The translations under genes and the position numbers were made by a program. Positions 17,293 to 26,105 of a DNA stretch of 64,000 nt are shown here, piece after piece. Origin of the DNA: Paratissierella segnis (GTDB lineage: Bacteria; Bacillota; Clostridia; Tissierellales; Tissierellaceae). Within the stretch, counting starts at the first letter, position 1, and each line of letters begins with the position of its first letter. The DNA is taken from NCBI RefSeq assembly GCF_014385195.1, contig NZ_JACRTG010000018.1:62001-126000 (forward strand). The letters are read 5' to 3'. A model generated the notes under the pieces. That model was given only the letters and a program-made list of their open reading frames with translations, was not told where the DNA came from and ran no database searches.

Positions 17293-18690
17293 GTGAAGTT
17301 ATATAATTCGTTAACCAGAAAAAAGGAAGAATTTATACCTGTTACGGAAGGTCATGTAAATATGTACAATTGTGGACCTACTGTATATAACTATATTCAT
17401 GTGGGAAATGCAAGACCATTAGTTGTATTTGATACATTAAGAAGATTCTTTATTTATAAAGGTTATAACGTCAAATTTGTAGTTAATTTTACCGATATAG
17501 ATGACAGAATGATAGATAAAGCTAATGATGAAGGTACAACTGTTCAGAAAATAGCAGAAAGATATATTGAGGCATTCATGGAAGATGCGAAGGGGTTAAA
17601 TCTATATGATTACGAAACTATTAATCCCAGAGCAACTCAATTTATATCCCAAATTGTTGAATTTATAGAGGGGTTAATCGAAAAAGGGGCGGCTTATAAC
17701 GTTGATGGGAATGTATATTTTAATATATCCAGTGCAAAGGATTATGGGAAATTATCAAAGAAAAAATTAGAGGATTTAATTAGCGGCGCCAGAGTTGATA
17801 TAAATGAAGAAAAGAGAAATCCAATGGATTTTGCTCTTTGGAAAAAGGAAAAAGAAGGAGAACCTTCATGGGATAGCCCTTGGGGAAAAGGTAGACCAGG
17901 ATGGCATATAGAGTGCTCTGTAATGGCAAAAACCCTATTGGGCGAAACCATAGACATTCATTCAGGCGGAGAAGATCTTCAATTTCCTCATCATGAAAAT
18001 GAAATAGCGCAGTCTGAAACTTTAAACAACAAACCATTTGCAAATTATTGGCTTCATAATGGCATGATTACAGTTGATAATCAAAAAATGTCCAAATCCT
18101 TGGGGAATTTCTTTACTATAAAAGACGTAGGCAAAGAATATGATTTAGAAGTTTTAAGATTTTTCTTGTTATCAGCGCATTATAGATCTCCAATGAATTT
18201 TAGCAGAGAAGTAATGAATCAGACACAAAATGCTCTGGAAAGATTATATAATAGCAAAAAAAATCTTGAGTATCTTATGGATAAGGTTGAGAACCGCGAA
18301 ATAGATGAAGATGAAAAACCTTTAGTTGATGAAATAAATAATTATAAAGATAAATTCATTGAGAGTATGGAAGATGACATAAATACAGCGGATGCCATTG
18401 CATATTTATTTGAAATGGTAAAGCTTTATAATACTCATATCAATGAAGATTCATCCAAAGATTTTGTTAAATATGCATACAATACCATGATGGATTTAGC
18501 AAAGATATTGGGGATATTGACAAGACGGGATGAAATTTTAGAATCTGAAATTTTGGAACTTATTGAAAAGAGAACAGAGGCAAGAAAAAATAAGAATTAT
18601 AAACTGTCTGATGAAATTAGGGATATTCTAAAAGAAAAGGGTATAATTTTAGAAGATACTAAAGACGGAGTTAAGTGGAAAAGGGTTTAA
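17293..18690 (+). CDS. cysS: Cysteinyl-tRNA synthetase
   Basis: GTG start with CGAGGAAGTGATG upstream. The 465-residue class I enzyme has the zinc Cys27 and HIGH region CGPTVYNYIHVGNARP, the zinc-site HSGGEDLQFPHHENEIAQ, and KMSKS at 265-269. The gene order gltX-cysS-mrnC is common in Firmicutes. Only one base separates it from mrnC. Confidence 0.96.
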   Translation: MKLYNSLTRKKEEFIPVTEGHVNMYNCGPTVYNYIHVGNARPLVVFDTLRRFFIYKGYNVKFVVNFTDIDDRMIDKANDEGTTVQKIAERYIEAFMEDAKGLNLYDYETINPRATQFISQIVEFIEGLIEKGAAYNVDGNVYFNISSAKDYGKLSKKKLEDLISGARVDINEEKRNPMDFALWKKEKEGEPSWDSPWGKGRPGWHIECSVMAKTLLGETIDIHSGGEDLQFPHHENEIAQSETLNNKPFANYWLHNGMITVDNQKMSKSLGNFFTIKDVGKEYDLEVLRFFLLSAHYRSPMNFSREVMNQTQNALERLYNSKKNLEYLMDKVENREIDEDEKPLVDEINNYKDKFIESMEDDINTADAIAYLFEMVKLYNTHINEDSSKDFVKYAYNTMMDLAKILGILTRRDEILESEILELIEKRTEARKNKNYKLSDEIRDILKEKGIILEDTKDGVKWKRV

Positions 18691-18691
18691 T

Positions 18692-19114
18692 ATGGAAAAT
18701 AATAATATCTTTAGAAGCATAAATACAAATTTGAGTAGGGAGGATATCTCAATGCTATCACCCCTACAACTTGCTTATATAGGGGATGCAGTTTATGAAT
18801 TGCTGGTAAGAACATATCTTTTGAATATAGGGCTGAATGTTAACGAATTGCATAAGTCTGCGACAAAATATGTAAAATCAAAGGCACAAGCTGATATAAC
18901 ACATAGCATTGAAGAAATATTAACTGATGAGGAGAAATCCTATATTAAGAGAGGAAGAAATGCAAAAATTCATTCATCTCCTAAAAATGCGGATATACTG
19001 GAATATAAGTATGCTACAGGGTTTGAATGTTTGTTTGGATATCTATTTCTTACAGGTGAAGATTTGAGAATGAAAGAGATATTTGACAGGATAACTGCAC
19101 TTGATATTAAATAA
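18692..19114 (+). CDS. mrnC: Mini-ribonuclease III (MrnC)
   Basis: The 140-residue protein is an RNase III catalytic domain without a dsRNA-binding domain. LQLAYIGDAVYELLVRTYLL has the acidic metal ligands, and ILEYKYATGFECLFGYLFLTG is the second signature. Mini-III matures 23S rRNA ends in Firmicutes. It starts right after cysS, with a weak ribosome site inside the cysS end, which suggests coupling. Confidence 0.94.
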   Translation: MENNNIFRSINTNLSREDISMLSPLQLAYIGDAVYELLVRTYLLNIGLNVNELHKSATKYVKSKAQADITHSIEEILTDEEKSYIKRGRNAKIHSSPKNADILEYKYATGFECLFGYLFLTGEDLRMKEIFDRITALDIK

Positions 19115-19129
19115 GAAAGTAGGGATACT

Positions 19130-19894
19130 ATGCTGAATGTTGAATTATTAAGATACACACCGGATGGTGAGAAACTTGTAGCATCTGCGGCCAAGCTATG
19201 CTATTCATCTGTTGGAATCAGCCAAATTGAACAAGGGTTGGATGATGAGAAGTTAAATAAATTTTTAAATTTATTGATGGATTTAGGACATGAAAGTCCA
19301 ATAGAACATGTGTCATTTACATTTGGCATTGAAGGGGTTTCGAGAACCCTTACCCATCAGCTGGTAAGGCATAGGATTGCTAGTTTCTCTCAACAATCTC
19401 AAAGATATGTCAGGTTAAATCAATTTGAATATGTCATTCCTCCTGCAATAGAAAATAATAAAGAGGCAAAAGAGATTTTTATCAAGGCTATGGAAGAGGA
19501 TCAAAAAAGATATGAAAAAATATCAAACCTTCTTTTTGAAGACCACTTTAATAAATACATAGCTGAAGGATTAAAAGAGAAAGACGCAAAGTCAAAAGCT
19601 GAAAAAGAAGCAATTGAAGATGCAAGATATATTTTCCCCAATGCTTGCGAAACCAAAATCGTTTTAACAATGAATGCAAGGTCATTATTTAATTTTTTCA
19701 AATTGAGATGTTGTAACAGAGCTCAGTGGGAAATCAGGGAATTAGCAACACAGATGCTTATAGAAGTAAAAAAAGTATATCCGATTTTATTTAAGAATGC
19801 AGGTCCAGGCTGCTTAAACGGACCATGTCCGGAAGGAAATATGACCTGTGGGAAGATTGCAGAAGTAAGGGAGAAGTTTAGAACCTTAGAATAG
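19130..19894 (+). CDS. thyX: ThyX, flavin-dependent thymidylate synthase
   Basis: The 254-residue protein has the ThyX motif RHRIASFSQQSQRY (RHR at 80-82) and LRCCNRAQWEIRE toward the C-terminus. It makes dTMP from dUMP using FAD/NADPH and methylene-THF. It is 15 bases after mrnC with AGGGAT as ribosome site. It is the last gene of the gltX-cysS-mrnC-thyX run before a repeat cluster. Confidence 0.95.
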   Translation: MLNVELLRYTPDGEKLVASAAKLCYSSVGISQIEQGLDDEKLNKFLNLLMDLGHESPIEHVSFTFGIEGVSRTLTHQLVRHRIASFSQQSQRYVRLNQFEYVIPPAIENNKEAKEIFIKAMEEDQKRYEKISNLLFEDHFNKYIAEGLKEKDAKSKAEKEAIEDARYIFPNACETKIVLTMNARSLFNFFKLRCCNRAQWEIRELATQMLIEVKKVYPILFKNAGPGCLNGPCPEGNMTCGKIAEVREKFRTLE

Positions 19895-19895
19895 C

Positions 19896-20098
19896 AGGTA
19901 AGAGGTAAAAGATAGGTAAAAGGTAATAGGTATAAGATAAAAGATAAAAGATAGTGAATAGATAACAGTGAACAACAGAAAAGATAGTATAATTACAACA
20001 GAAGTCATTTGTAGGGGCGGATGACCATAATAATTGTGAATTGAATTAAGTTGTGAATTGTGAATTGTGAATTGTGAACTGTGAACTGTGAATTGAAG
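19896..20098 (+). repeat. Mosaic intergenic repeat, copy 3 (thyX to rlmB)
   Basis: Blocks in the same order as the other copies: AGGTAAAAGATA-type units, AACAGTGAACAACAGAAAAG plus AGTATAATTAC, a short unique core (GTAGGGGCGGATGACC), then a 7-bp tandem of GTGAATT/GTGAACT ending GTGAATTGAAGG. Non-coding. Confidence 0.8.
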
Positions 20099-20113
20099 GA
20101 AAGGATTGAGTGA

Positions 20114-20860
20114 ATGAACGAACAGTATATAGTAGGAAGAAATCCCGTTTTAGAGCTATTAAAATCTGATAAGCAGGTAGATAAATTATATATACAAAAA
20201 GGAGATTTACATGGCTCAATCAATAAAATCATTGGGATTGCAAAATCTAGAAATATAATAATACAACAAGCGGATAAAGCAAAACTTGATTCTATGGCAA
20301 ATGGTAATATACACCAAGGAGTAGCAGCATTGGTTACTGATTATGAATATTCCACCATAGATAAAATATTGGATAAGGCTAAAAGCAGAAACGAAGATCC
20401 CTTTATAATAATATTAGATGAAATAGAGGATACCCACAATCTAGGGGCAATTGTAAGAACAGCTGAATGTGCCGGGGTACATGGTATAATTATACCTAAA
20501 AGAAGAGCGGCAATGGTAAATCAAACAGTATACAAGACTTCAGCGGGTGCAGTTGAACATATGTTGATAGCAAATGTCAATAATATATCCTCTGCAATAG
20601 ATGAATTAAAGAAAAATAGACTATGGATATATGGCGCGGATATGGGAGGAGAAGATTATTATTTTGATATTTCATTATTAGGACCTATAGCTTTGGTTAT
20701 TGGGAATGAGGGAAAGGGTCTATCTAGGCTGGTTAAGGAAAAATGTGATTTTCTAATTAAAATTCCTATGGTAGGTAAGATTTCTTCTCTAAACGCTTCT
20801 GCAGCTGCTTCAATATTGATATATGAGGTAGTGAAACAGAACCATGAAAAAAGGAAATAA
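20114..20860 (+). CDS. rlmB: RlmB-type (TrmH/SpoU family) rRNA 2'-O-methyltransferase
   Basis: The 248-residue protein has a substrate-binding N-terminal domain (YIVGRNPVLELL) and the SPOUT knot motifs NLGAIVRTAECAG, VIGNEGKGLSRL and IPMVGKISSLNASAAASI. It would methylate a ribose in 23S rRNA. Its 3' end overlaps the NYN-domain gene by 17 bases. Confidence 0.92.
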   Translation: MNEQYIVGRNPVLELLKSDKQVDKLYIQKGDLHGSINKIIGIAKSRNIIIQQADKAKLDSMANGNIHQGVAALVTDYEYSTIDKILDKAKSRNEDPFIIILDEIEDTHNLGAIVRTAECAGVHGIIIPKRRAAMVNQTVYKTSAGAVEHMLIANVNNISSAIDELKKNRLWIYGADMGGEDYYFDISLLGPIALVIGNEGKGLSRLVKEKCDFLIKIPMVGKISSLNASAAASILIYEVVKQNHEKRK

Positions 20861-21374
20861 GCAAAAAGAATATTTATTTGTTGACGGATACAATATTATC
20901 AATGCATGGGAAAACTTAAAAAAAAAGGCATCCATAAGCCTTGAAGAATCGAGGTTGGAATTGTTAGAAATTTTAGCCGAGTATCACCATTACTCAGGCA
21001 TTGAAATAATTGTCGTATTTGATGCTCATCTAGTTAAAGGGAATACAGGAACTAGGGATTGCTATAAAGGGGTTAAAATCATATATACAAAAGAAAATGA
21101 AACAGCCGATAATTATATCGAAAGAACTTTGGATTCAATCGGCAGGATAAAAAGGGTAAGGGTTGCTACATCAGATTGGATGGAACAACAACTTGTGCTG
21201 TCCCGTGGAGGCACACGAATATCAGCAAGAGAGTTGGAAGCGGAAATATATAATTGGAAGAACATGATAAAAAGAAAAAGCAAAAATAATAATCAGAAGA
21301 ATGATTTACAAATAGGAAGTTTAGATGAAAAAACATTATACAAGCTTAAAGATTGGAATAAGTCAAATAATTGA
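20844..21374 (+). CDS. NYN-domain ribonuclease (YacP-like)
   Basis: The 176-residue protein begins with LFVDGYNIINAW, the acidic NYN/PIN-like catalytic signature. IEIIVVFDAH and the acidic pair in ENETADNYIE complete the metal site. In Bacillus this family (YacP/Rae1) cleaves mRNA in the ribosome A site. It overlaps rlmB and precedes sigH, the usual Firmicute order. Confidence 0.9.
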   Translation: MKKGNKQKEYLFVDGYNIINAWENLKKKASISLEESRLELLEILAEYHHYSGIEIIVVFDAHLVKGNTGTRDCYKGVKIIYTKENETADNYIERTLDSIGRIKRVRVATSDWMEQQLVLSRGGTRISARELEAEIYNWKNMIKRKSKNNNQKNDLQIGSLDEKTLYKLKDWNKSNN

Positions 21375-21435
21375 TCTTGACTAAATAGAGCCAATTTTCT
21401 ATAATTAAAGTGGTTATAAAGATGGAGGGGTTCTA

Positions 21436-22092
21436 ATGGTTTTTGAATTGTATGATGATAGCAATTTACCTAATTTTGAAACCATGGAAGATGAGGAGAT
21501 AGTCCAAATGGCTAATTCTAATTGTCCTCTGGCTTTAGAATTTTTGATTAACAAATATAAGAATTTTGTACGTTCGAAAGCTAGGTCTTATTTTTTGATT
21601 GGGGCAGATAGAGACGACATTATTCAGGAAGGTATGATAGGTTTATTTAAAGCAATTAGAGATTATGATAGTGATAAGCTTACTTCCTTTAAATCATTTG
21701 CGGAAATATGTATTACAAGACAAATAATAACAGCAATTAAAACTGCAACCAGACAAAAACATATTCCGTTAAATTCGTATGTCTCATTAAATAAGCCGGT
21801 TTACGATGAGGAATCGGAAAGGACATTGATTGAGTTTATTTCCGGCAACAAAATAGAAGATCCAATGGAACTGTTTATTGGTAGGGAAGACATGGTGGTT
21901 ATGGAAAATAAAATAGGTGAAATCTTAAGTAAACTTGAGATTGACGTGTTAATGTCATATATAGAAGGAAAAACCTATCAGGAGATTGCAACAGATTTAA
22001 ACAGAGAAGTTAAAAGTGTGGATAATGCTCTTCAAAGAATAAAAAGAAAACTTGAAAGATTTTTTATAACTAATAAGAATATTCAACTTTAA
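21436..22092 (+). CDS. sigH: RNA polymerase sigma-H (Spo0H)
   Basis: The 218-residue sigma-70 family protein has region 2 with RDDIIQEGMIGLFKAIRDYD and SFKSFAEICITRQI, and a C-terminal region 4 HTH (GKTYQEIATDLNREVKSVDNAL). In sporulating Firmicutes it drives early-stationary and sporulation-entry genes. The context (rlmB, yacP, then secE/nusG/ribosomal genes) is the canonical sigH locus, here split by a prophage. GGAGGGG precedes the ATG. Confidence 0.95.
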   Translation: MVFELYDDSNLPNFETMEDEEIVQMANSNCPLALEFLINKYKNFVRSKARSYFLIGADRDDIIQEGMIGLFKAIRDYDSDKLTSFKSFAEICITRQIITAIKTATRQKHIPLNSYVSLNKPVYDEESERTLIEFISGNKIEDPMELFIGREDMVVMENKIGEILSKLEIDVLMSYIEGKTYQEIATDLNREVKSVDNALQRIKRKLERFFITNKNIQL

Positions 22093-22120
22093 TATTTATT
22101 CTTATTGAGGACAGTAAGTA

Positions 22121-22157
22121 TTGACATTATTAAGTATTAATAGTAAAATGTTTTACT
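22121..22157 (+). promoter_or_regulatory. tRNA-Thr promoter with a palindrome over the -10
   Basis: TTGACA (22121-22126), 17 bp, TAAAAT (22144-22149). The perfect inverted repeat AGTAAAATGTTTTACT (22142-22157) covers the -10 and the probable transcription start. Confidence 0.75.
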
Positions 22158-22161
22158 ATAA

Positions 22162-22237
22162 GCCCACGTAGCTCAGTAGGTAGAGCACTTGCATGGTAAG
22201 CAAGAGGTCACCGGTTCGATTCCGATCGTGGGCTCCA
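22162..22237 (+). tRNA. tRNA-Thr (anticodon GGU)
   Basis: A 76-nt cloverleaf with acceptor GCCCACG/CGTGGGC, discriminator T and encoded CCA. The anticodon arm CTTGC-ATGGTAA-GCAAG gives anticodon GGT, and the T arm is ACCGGTTCGATTCCGAT-like. The gene is intact; its 3' 49 bases are also attL of the prophage. Confidence 0.97.
22189..22237 (+). repeat. attL core (49-bp direct repeat)
   Basis: These 49 bases, from the anticodon stem to CCA of tRNA-Thr, are identical to 58655-58703. The flanks differ at both ends, so these are the limits of the repeat. The integration event restored a complete tRNA at this end. Confidence 0.95.
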
Positions 22238-22254
22238 CAGAAACACAGTATTTG

Positions 22255-22282
22255 ACACCCTTCGGGGTGTTTTTGTTTTTTT
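22255..22282 (+). terminator. Terminator behind tRNA-Thr, carried by the prophage
   Basis: ACACCC-TTCG-GGGTGT with a UUCG tetraloop is followed by TTTTGTTTTTTTC. It lies inside the prophage, 17 bases after the tRNA CCA. Confidence 0.9.
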
Positions 22283-22317
22283 CTAAGTTAAAGTAAGATA
22301 GGTTAAAAAATAGGTTT

Positions 22318-22339
22318 GTAGCTAACAAGTAGCTAACAA
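22318..22339 (+). repeat. Candidate integrase arm-type sites, left
   Basis: GTAGCTAACAA occurs twice in tandem (22318-22328, 22329-22339), about 80 bp inside attL. The same 11-mer occurs at the right end (58607-58617), preceded 11 bp earlier by the variant GTAACTAAC. Confidence 0.65.
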
Positions 22340-22352
22340 ATATTTTTATCAT

Positions 22353-23444
22353 TTATTTCACCTTCCTCATTTGTTCATGTAAATATTTTTCGTCTACTTC
22401 TACATATCTCTTATCGGTAAAATCTATAGAGGTATGACCTATCATATCGGTTATTGCTTTATCGTCCATTCCTGCCATTTTCATTTTACTAGCAGCGGTA
22501 TGCCTAAAACTGTGAGGATTTAGATTAGATAATTTTAAATCTTCAACAAGTTGATTGTGATAATATCTCCTATAATAATCAGGAGTTACTTTTTCTCCAT
22601 TTCTGCTAAATAAATATTCACTTTCTGGAAATTCATTAAAGAAGTATTCTACATATCTTTGAATATAAGGGTGTATTGCTATGGCTCTGTCCTTGCCTGC
22701 TTCTGTTTTATTTCCTCCGACTATGAGCATTCTTTTCAAGTCTACGTTCAAAAATTTTCTTAATTCTAGAAATTCACTAATTCTAAGACCTGTGTAAGCT
22801 AATATTAAAGAAGACTTAGCAATTCTATTTTTGTCATTTTTGAATAAAGTTTGAATATCTTTTTCAGGGAACGGTGGAACATCTCCTTCTTTTTTACCTC
22901 TAAGGCTAATAAATTGTGCATGATTGACTTGTGTTACTTGATGCATTATTAATATATTATACATTTTGTTAATTAACGATTTAATTTTATTTAGCTTGCT
23001 AAAAGAAGATTTTTGATTTGGGTCTTCTATAATACTGTCAATGATGAATTGAAAATCCATAGATGTAAGGTCAAAAAGTGGTTCACCTTTTAAAGTCTCT
23101 ATTGCCTTGTAGGAAGCCTTTAATATGTCAAGTGATGATTTACTTAACCCTTCCTTCTCTGACTCCTTATAGAGCATATCATACAGTTCTTTGACTGTTG
23201 TCTTTTCATCTACTATAGTGACATAAGGTTTTTCTTTATAGGTGAGTAGTGCCAACATAGCTTCATCTTCTTTTTCAAAGTAGCCTATTATTTTTCTTTT
23301 TTGTACAGATGCATCTCCTTCATTCTCTCCTTCCATCCACCCTACAGTTTTAACCGCTACCCAAGGTTTTCGGCGATTTCCTGAAAGTCGATATACACTT
23401 CCGGAACCATTTTTTCTTTTATATTTCTTCTTTTTCTTACTCAT
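22353..23444 (-). CDS. Phage tyrosine integrase
   Basis: The 363-residue protein has a lysine-rich N-terminal arm-binding region, a SAM-like core-binding domain (~90-180) and a catalytic domain with YTGLRISEFLELR (Arg), HSFRHTAASKM (His-x-x-Arg), a GHTSIDFTDKRY segment and the nucleophilic Tyr. AGGAAGGAG precedes the ATG. It ends about 115 bp from attL, and the arm-type repeats lie between. Confidence 0.95.
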   Translation of the reverse strand: MSKKKKKYKRKNGSGSVYRLSGNRRKPWVAVKTVGWMEGENEGDASVQKRKIIGYFEKEDEAMLALLTYKEKPYVTIVDEKTTVKELYDMLYKESEKEGLSKSSLDILKASYKAIETLKGEPLFDLTSMDFQFIIDSIIEDPNQKSSFSKLNKIKSLINKMYNILIMHQVTQVNHAQFISLRGKKEGDVPPFPEKDIQTLFKNDKNRIAKSSLILAYTGLRISEFLELRKFLNVDLKRMLIVGGNKTEAGKDRAIAIHPYIQRYVEYFFNEFPESEYLFSRNGEKVTPDYYRRYYHNQLVEDLKLSNLNPHSFRHTAASKMKMAGMDDKAITDMIGHTSIDFTDKRYVEVDEKYLHEQMRKVK

Positions 23445-23485
23445 ATTATCTCCTTCCTCTTTAAGTTAATGTTAAGTTAAGAATA

Positions 23486-23514
23486 AGAGAGGTATTCTGC
23501 AGTTATACCTCTCT
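23486..23514. terminator. Hairpin between repressor and integrase genes
   Basis: AGAGAGGTAT / ATACCTCTCT forms a 10-bp stem with a 9-nt loop. On the minus strand it is followed by TTATTCTT, so it may attenuate repressor transcripts before the integrase. Just beyond it TTAAGTTAA is repeated with an 11-bp period (23461-23480). Confidence 0.55.
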
Positions 23515-23522
23515 ATAGTCTC

Positions 23523-24149
23523 TTATCCTCTTATGTTTAGTACTGCTACTAGTTTGCCTAGTATACTGATGTTCCCATTCGTGAATATCATAGGCTTGTA
23601 ATTATCGTTTTCTGCTTGAAGAATTACAGTTCCATTATCCTTATAGAATTTTTTTAATGTTGCTTCATTTTCAATTAATATTGCCCCTATTTCTCCATTT
23701 TCAAGGCAATCTTGTTTTCTTATAAAGACTATATCATCTTGATAGATTCCTGCATCAATCATACTGTCTCCTTTAATTCTTAGTGCAAAATCTGCATGGA
23801 TTCGACTATCTAAATTAAAATAGTCCTCGATATTTTCTTCTGCTAAAATTGGAAGACCTGCCGCAATGGTACCTATTAGGGGAATGAAGTTGGAATTTGT
23901 AATAGGTTTAATCGGGACTTTAATTCCCGTTAAATCTTCATTCATCAACTCTGATAAACTAACTCCAAAAACCCTAGCTATATCGGAGATAACCCCAACC
24001 TTAGGGGTGTAGTTCCCACTTTCCCATTCGCTTATAGAAGATGCACTTTTTCTTCCTAGGAGTTGAGCTAACTCTAGTTGCTCAATCCCTCTTTGGGTTC
24101 TTAAATATTTAAGGTTGCTGGAAAAGAAATTTTTGCCCACTTTTTTCAC
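23523..24149 (-). CDS. CI-like repressor with S24 (LexA-type) peptidase domain
   Basis: The 208-residue protein has an N-terminal XRE helix-turn-helix (EQLELAQLLGRKSASSISEW) and a C-terminal S24 domain: a probable Ala-Gly cleavage site in GTIAAGLPIL, the catalytic Ser in RIKGDSMID, and the Lys in NEATLKKFY. RecA-stimulated self-cleavage would link induction to DNA damage. GTG at 24149 overlaps the AGGCGG site, so GTG at 24140 is an equally good start. It is divergent from the Cro-like gene. Confidence 0.92.
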   Translation of the reverse strand: MKKVGKNFFSSNLKYLRTQRGIEQLELAQLLGRKSASSISEWESGNYTPKVGVISDIARVFGVSLSELMNEDLTGIKVPIKPITNSNFIPLIGTIAAGLPILAEENIEDYFNLDSRIHADFALRIKGDSMIDAGIYQDDIVFIRKQDCLENGEIGAILIENEATLKKFYKDNGTVILQAENDNYKPMIFTNGNISILGKLVAVLNIRG

Positions 24150-24290
24150 CGCCTTTCTATATACATTTTATCATAGTTTCGACTATAATGAAATAGACTT
24201 CTTTAAAATAATTTCAGAAAAAATGAAATAAAACACTTGACATCAGAAATACCGAAATGATATAATGAAATCAGAAGGGAGGAATGAGGT
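24150..24290. promoter_or_regulatory. Divergent CI/Cro switch region
   Basis: Rightward promoter TTGACA (24237-24242), 18 bp, TATAAT (24261-24266). Candidate operators are ATAGT-TTCG-ACTAT (24173-24186), an ATTTCA/TGAAAT pair near 24211-24229, and GAAAT/CCGAAAT elements inside and flanking the rightward promoter. The recurring half-site is roughly TTTC/GAAA. Exact repressor sites are inferred. Confidence 0.75.
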
Positions 24291-24497
24291 ATGAAAAAGG
24301 GACAGTATTCCATAAAAGAACTTAGGGCAAGAAAGAATATATCGCAAGAAGAATTAGCAAGGCTCGTAAATTTAACTACTAGAACAATAGTAAGCTATGA
24401 AAATAACATTTCCGCCCTAAGAAACGCATCTTATAATAATATAGAGAAAATAGCCAAGAGCCTTGATGTAGAAATAAGTGAAATTTTTTTAGGATGA
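24291..24497 (+). CDS. Cro-like HTH regulator
   Basis: The 68-residue XRE-family single-domain protein has the helix-turn-helix QEELARLVNLTTRTIVSYEN and the ending KSLDVEISEIFLG. It is the first gene rightward from the switch. GGGAGGAATGAGGT precedes the ATG. Confidence 0.88.
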   Translation: MKKGQYSIKELRARKNISQEELARLVNLTTRTIVSYENNISALRNASYNNIEKIAKSLDVEISEIFLG

Positions 24498-24531
24498 ATT
24501 TCAGAAAAACCGAAACAAAGGAGGAAAGAGA

Positions 24532-25437
24532 ATGTTAGCAAATGAACTAAAGTTAATCGAAGGCGGAAAAGAACAAAGAGATAAGTACATTGAAAGAATT
24601 GACATCTTAGAAAAAGTAAAAGAATTAAACACATTAGCAAATACAGAATTTATGACTACAAATCAAGTAGCAGAATTTTATGAAGTAAAAATTGGTGTGA
24701 TTAGAAATGTTTATTCAAGGAATTTTGATGAATTTGAAGATGACGGGATTATTAGAAAATCGGGTGGAGAAATTTTTGAAGAGTTTGCCCGTCGCAACTT
24801 GAGACGAGCAACAAAAAAGAGAGGATACGTATTAATAGACAATGAGAAATTAGCCAATAGTCAAAACAATCTATTTTCCAAAAGAGCAGTATTAAGAATC
24901 GGAATGTTATTAAGAGACAGCGAAGTAGCAAAAGTAATAAGAACGTTACTACTAAATGTATATCATGATACAGAGCAAGGCAAAGAAAATGTAATAGAAA
25001 ATATCAATAAAGAAATAAGTCTAGAACAACAGTTGATTATGGACAAGGCATCAGCAGAATATGAAGGAAACTGGAATGAAGTATCGGTTATAAATGCTAA
25101 ACTATTTAACCTGAAAAATAAAAGAATAAAAGAGTTGGAAGTAGAAAACAAGAACTTAATAACTACAGCTACAACTATAAAGGACAGTAGACAAGTAATA
25201 AATGTATTAATTAGAAATATAGCAGTGAACAACTTTAACGGAAATTTTGGTGTTACTTGGTCAGAGTTTTACAAGAAGATTAATTACCAATTAGGAATAA
25301 ACTTAAAAGCTAGGGAAGGTAAAAAGAGCCATTTAGATAAGGCGAATGAGAGCGAAATGCATAAAATTGAGAAGATTGCTAGGGCATGGGCAACTAAACT
25401 AGGGCTTGATTTAGAAAGTTTGCTGGAATTGAAATAA
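24532..25437 (+). CDS. Antirepressor-like phage protein (candidate)
   Basis: The 301-residue protein has an N-terminal DNA-binding-like segment (TTNQVAEFYEVKIGVIRNVY), a central region KRAVLRIGMLLRDSEVAKVI typical of BRO/Rha-like early proteins, and a helical C-terminal part. Its position directly after cro and the AAAGGAGG site fit an antirepressor or early regulator. I do not recognise a named family with certainty. Confidence 0.6.
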   Translation: MLANELKLIEGGKEQRDKYIERIDILEKVKELNTLANTEFMTTNQVAEFYEVKIGVIRNVYSRNFDEFEDDGIIRKSGGEIFEEFARRNLRRATKKRGYVLIDNEKLANSQNNLFSKRAVLRIGMLLRDSEVAKVIRTLLLNVYHDTEQGKENVIENINKEISLEQQLIMDKASAEYEGNWNEVSVINAKLFNLKNKRIKELEVENKNLITTATTIKDSRQVINVLIRNIAVNNFNGNFGVTWSEFYKKINYQLGINLKAREGKKSHLDKANESEMHKIEKIARAWATKLGLDLESLLELK

Positions 25438-25498
25438 GGAGGAATGAAAATGTCAAAATTTATAGAAGTTCACGGGATAGACTATAGGGGGTGCAATT

Positions 25499-25675
25499 AT
25501 GAAAATGACAGTAAGTGAAGCTGCCAAACTATTAGGAATCTCGCCAATGGGATTAAGAATAGCTTTAAGACAAGGAAGATTTAGTGAATTTGGAGAAGCT
25601 TGGAAGAATGAAGAAAAATGGACCTATTACATTAATAGAATCAGACTAGAAAAATATCTAAGTAAGGAGGCTTAA
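25499..25675 (+). CDS. Excisionase-like helix-turn-helix protein
   Basis: A 58-residue product begins MKMTVSEAAKLLGISPMGLR, a MerR/Xis-type winged-helix start, and ends YYINRIRLEKYLSKEA. GGGGG lies 7 bases upstream of the ATG. The size and fold suggest an excisionase or small regulator. A 22-codon frame at 25450-25518 upstream is too short to support. Confidence 0.75.
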   Translation: MKMTVSEAAKLLGISPMGLRIALRQGRFSEFGEAWKNEEKWTYYINRIRLEKYLSKEA

Positions 25676-25676
25676 T

Positions 25677-25970
25677 ATGCATCCAGTCACACTCGGTCTA
25701 ATAAAAAGTAGCTGGCTATGGCTACCACCATTATTATTTTTATACGTTATAACTTATTTATCAGAAAGGGGACAAGCTAAATGCAAGAAATCAAGTTGTT
25801 ACAAATGCAATAGAAGATATTTAGGTTGTCGCGATAGGTGTAAGGCTTATAAAGATTATAGAGAAACTCTAAGCAAATGCAAAAGCACTAAAGACTATGA
25901 CTATCTCGATTATCTAGACGGAACAATTTATAGAATGAACGGATATGTACACAGGAGGGGACAAATTTGA
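25677..25970 (+). CDS. Small Cys-rich membrane protein, unknown
   Basis: 97 residues: one hydrophobic segment (LWLPPLLFLYVITYL, ~14-28) and then six cysteines in CKKSSCYKCNRRYLGCRDRC and CKS. AAGGAGG lies near the start. No function is assigned; it is part of the early rightward operon. Confidence 0.6.
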   Translation: MHPVTLGLIKSSWLWLPPLLFLYVITYLSERGQAKCKKSSCYKCNRRYLGCRDRCKAYKDYRETLSKCKSTKDYDYLDYLDGTIYRMNGYVHRRGQI

Positions 25971-26062
25971 AAACTAAATCAATTAAAAAACTAATTAATG
26001 GTACAACCTTAAAAGAATTTATTATCAAGAGTATGTTTGCAGGAACTAAAACATTGATTTAG
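25967..26062 (+). CDS. Very small phage ORF (31 aa), tentative
   Basis: TTG start overlapping the preceding stop by 4 bases (TTGA), 6 bases after AGGAGGGG. The product is basic with a hydrophobic end. Support is only the ribosome site and spacing. Confidence 0.35.
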   Translation: MKTKSIKKLINGTTLKEFIIKSMFAGTKTLI

Positions 26063-26105
26063 AACAAATAATGTTATTTATGTGTAATAAGAAAGGAGCA
26101 GTAAA

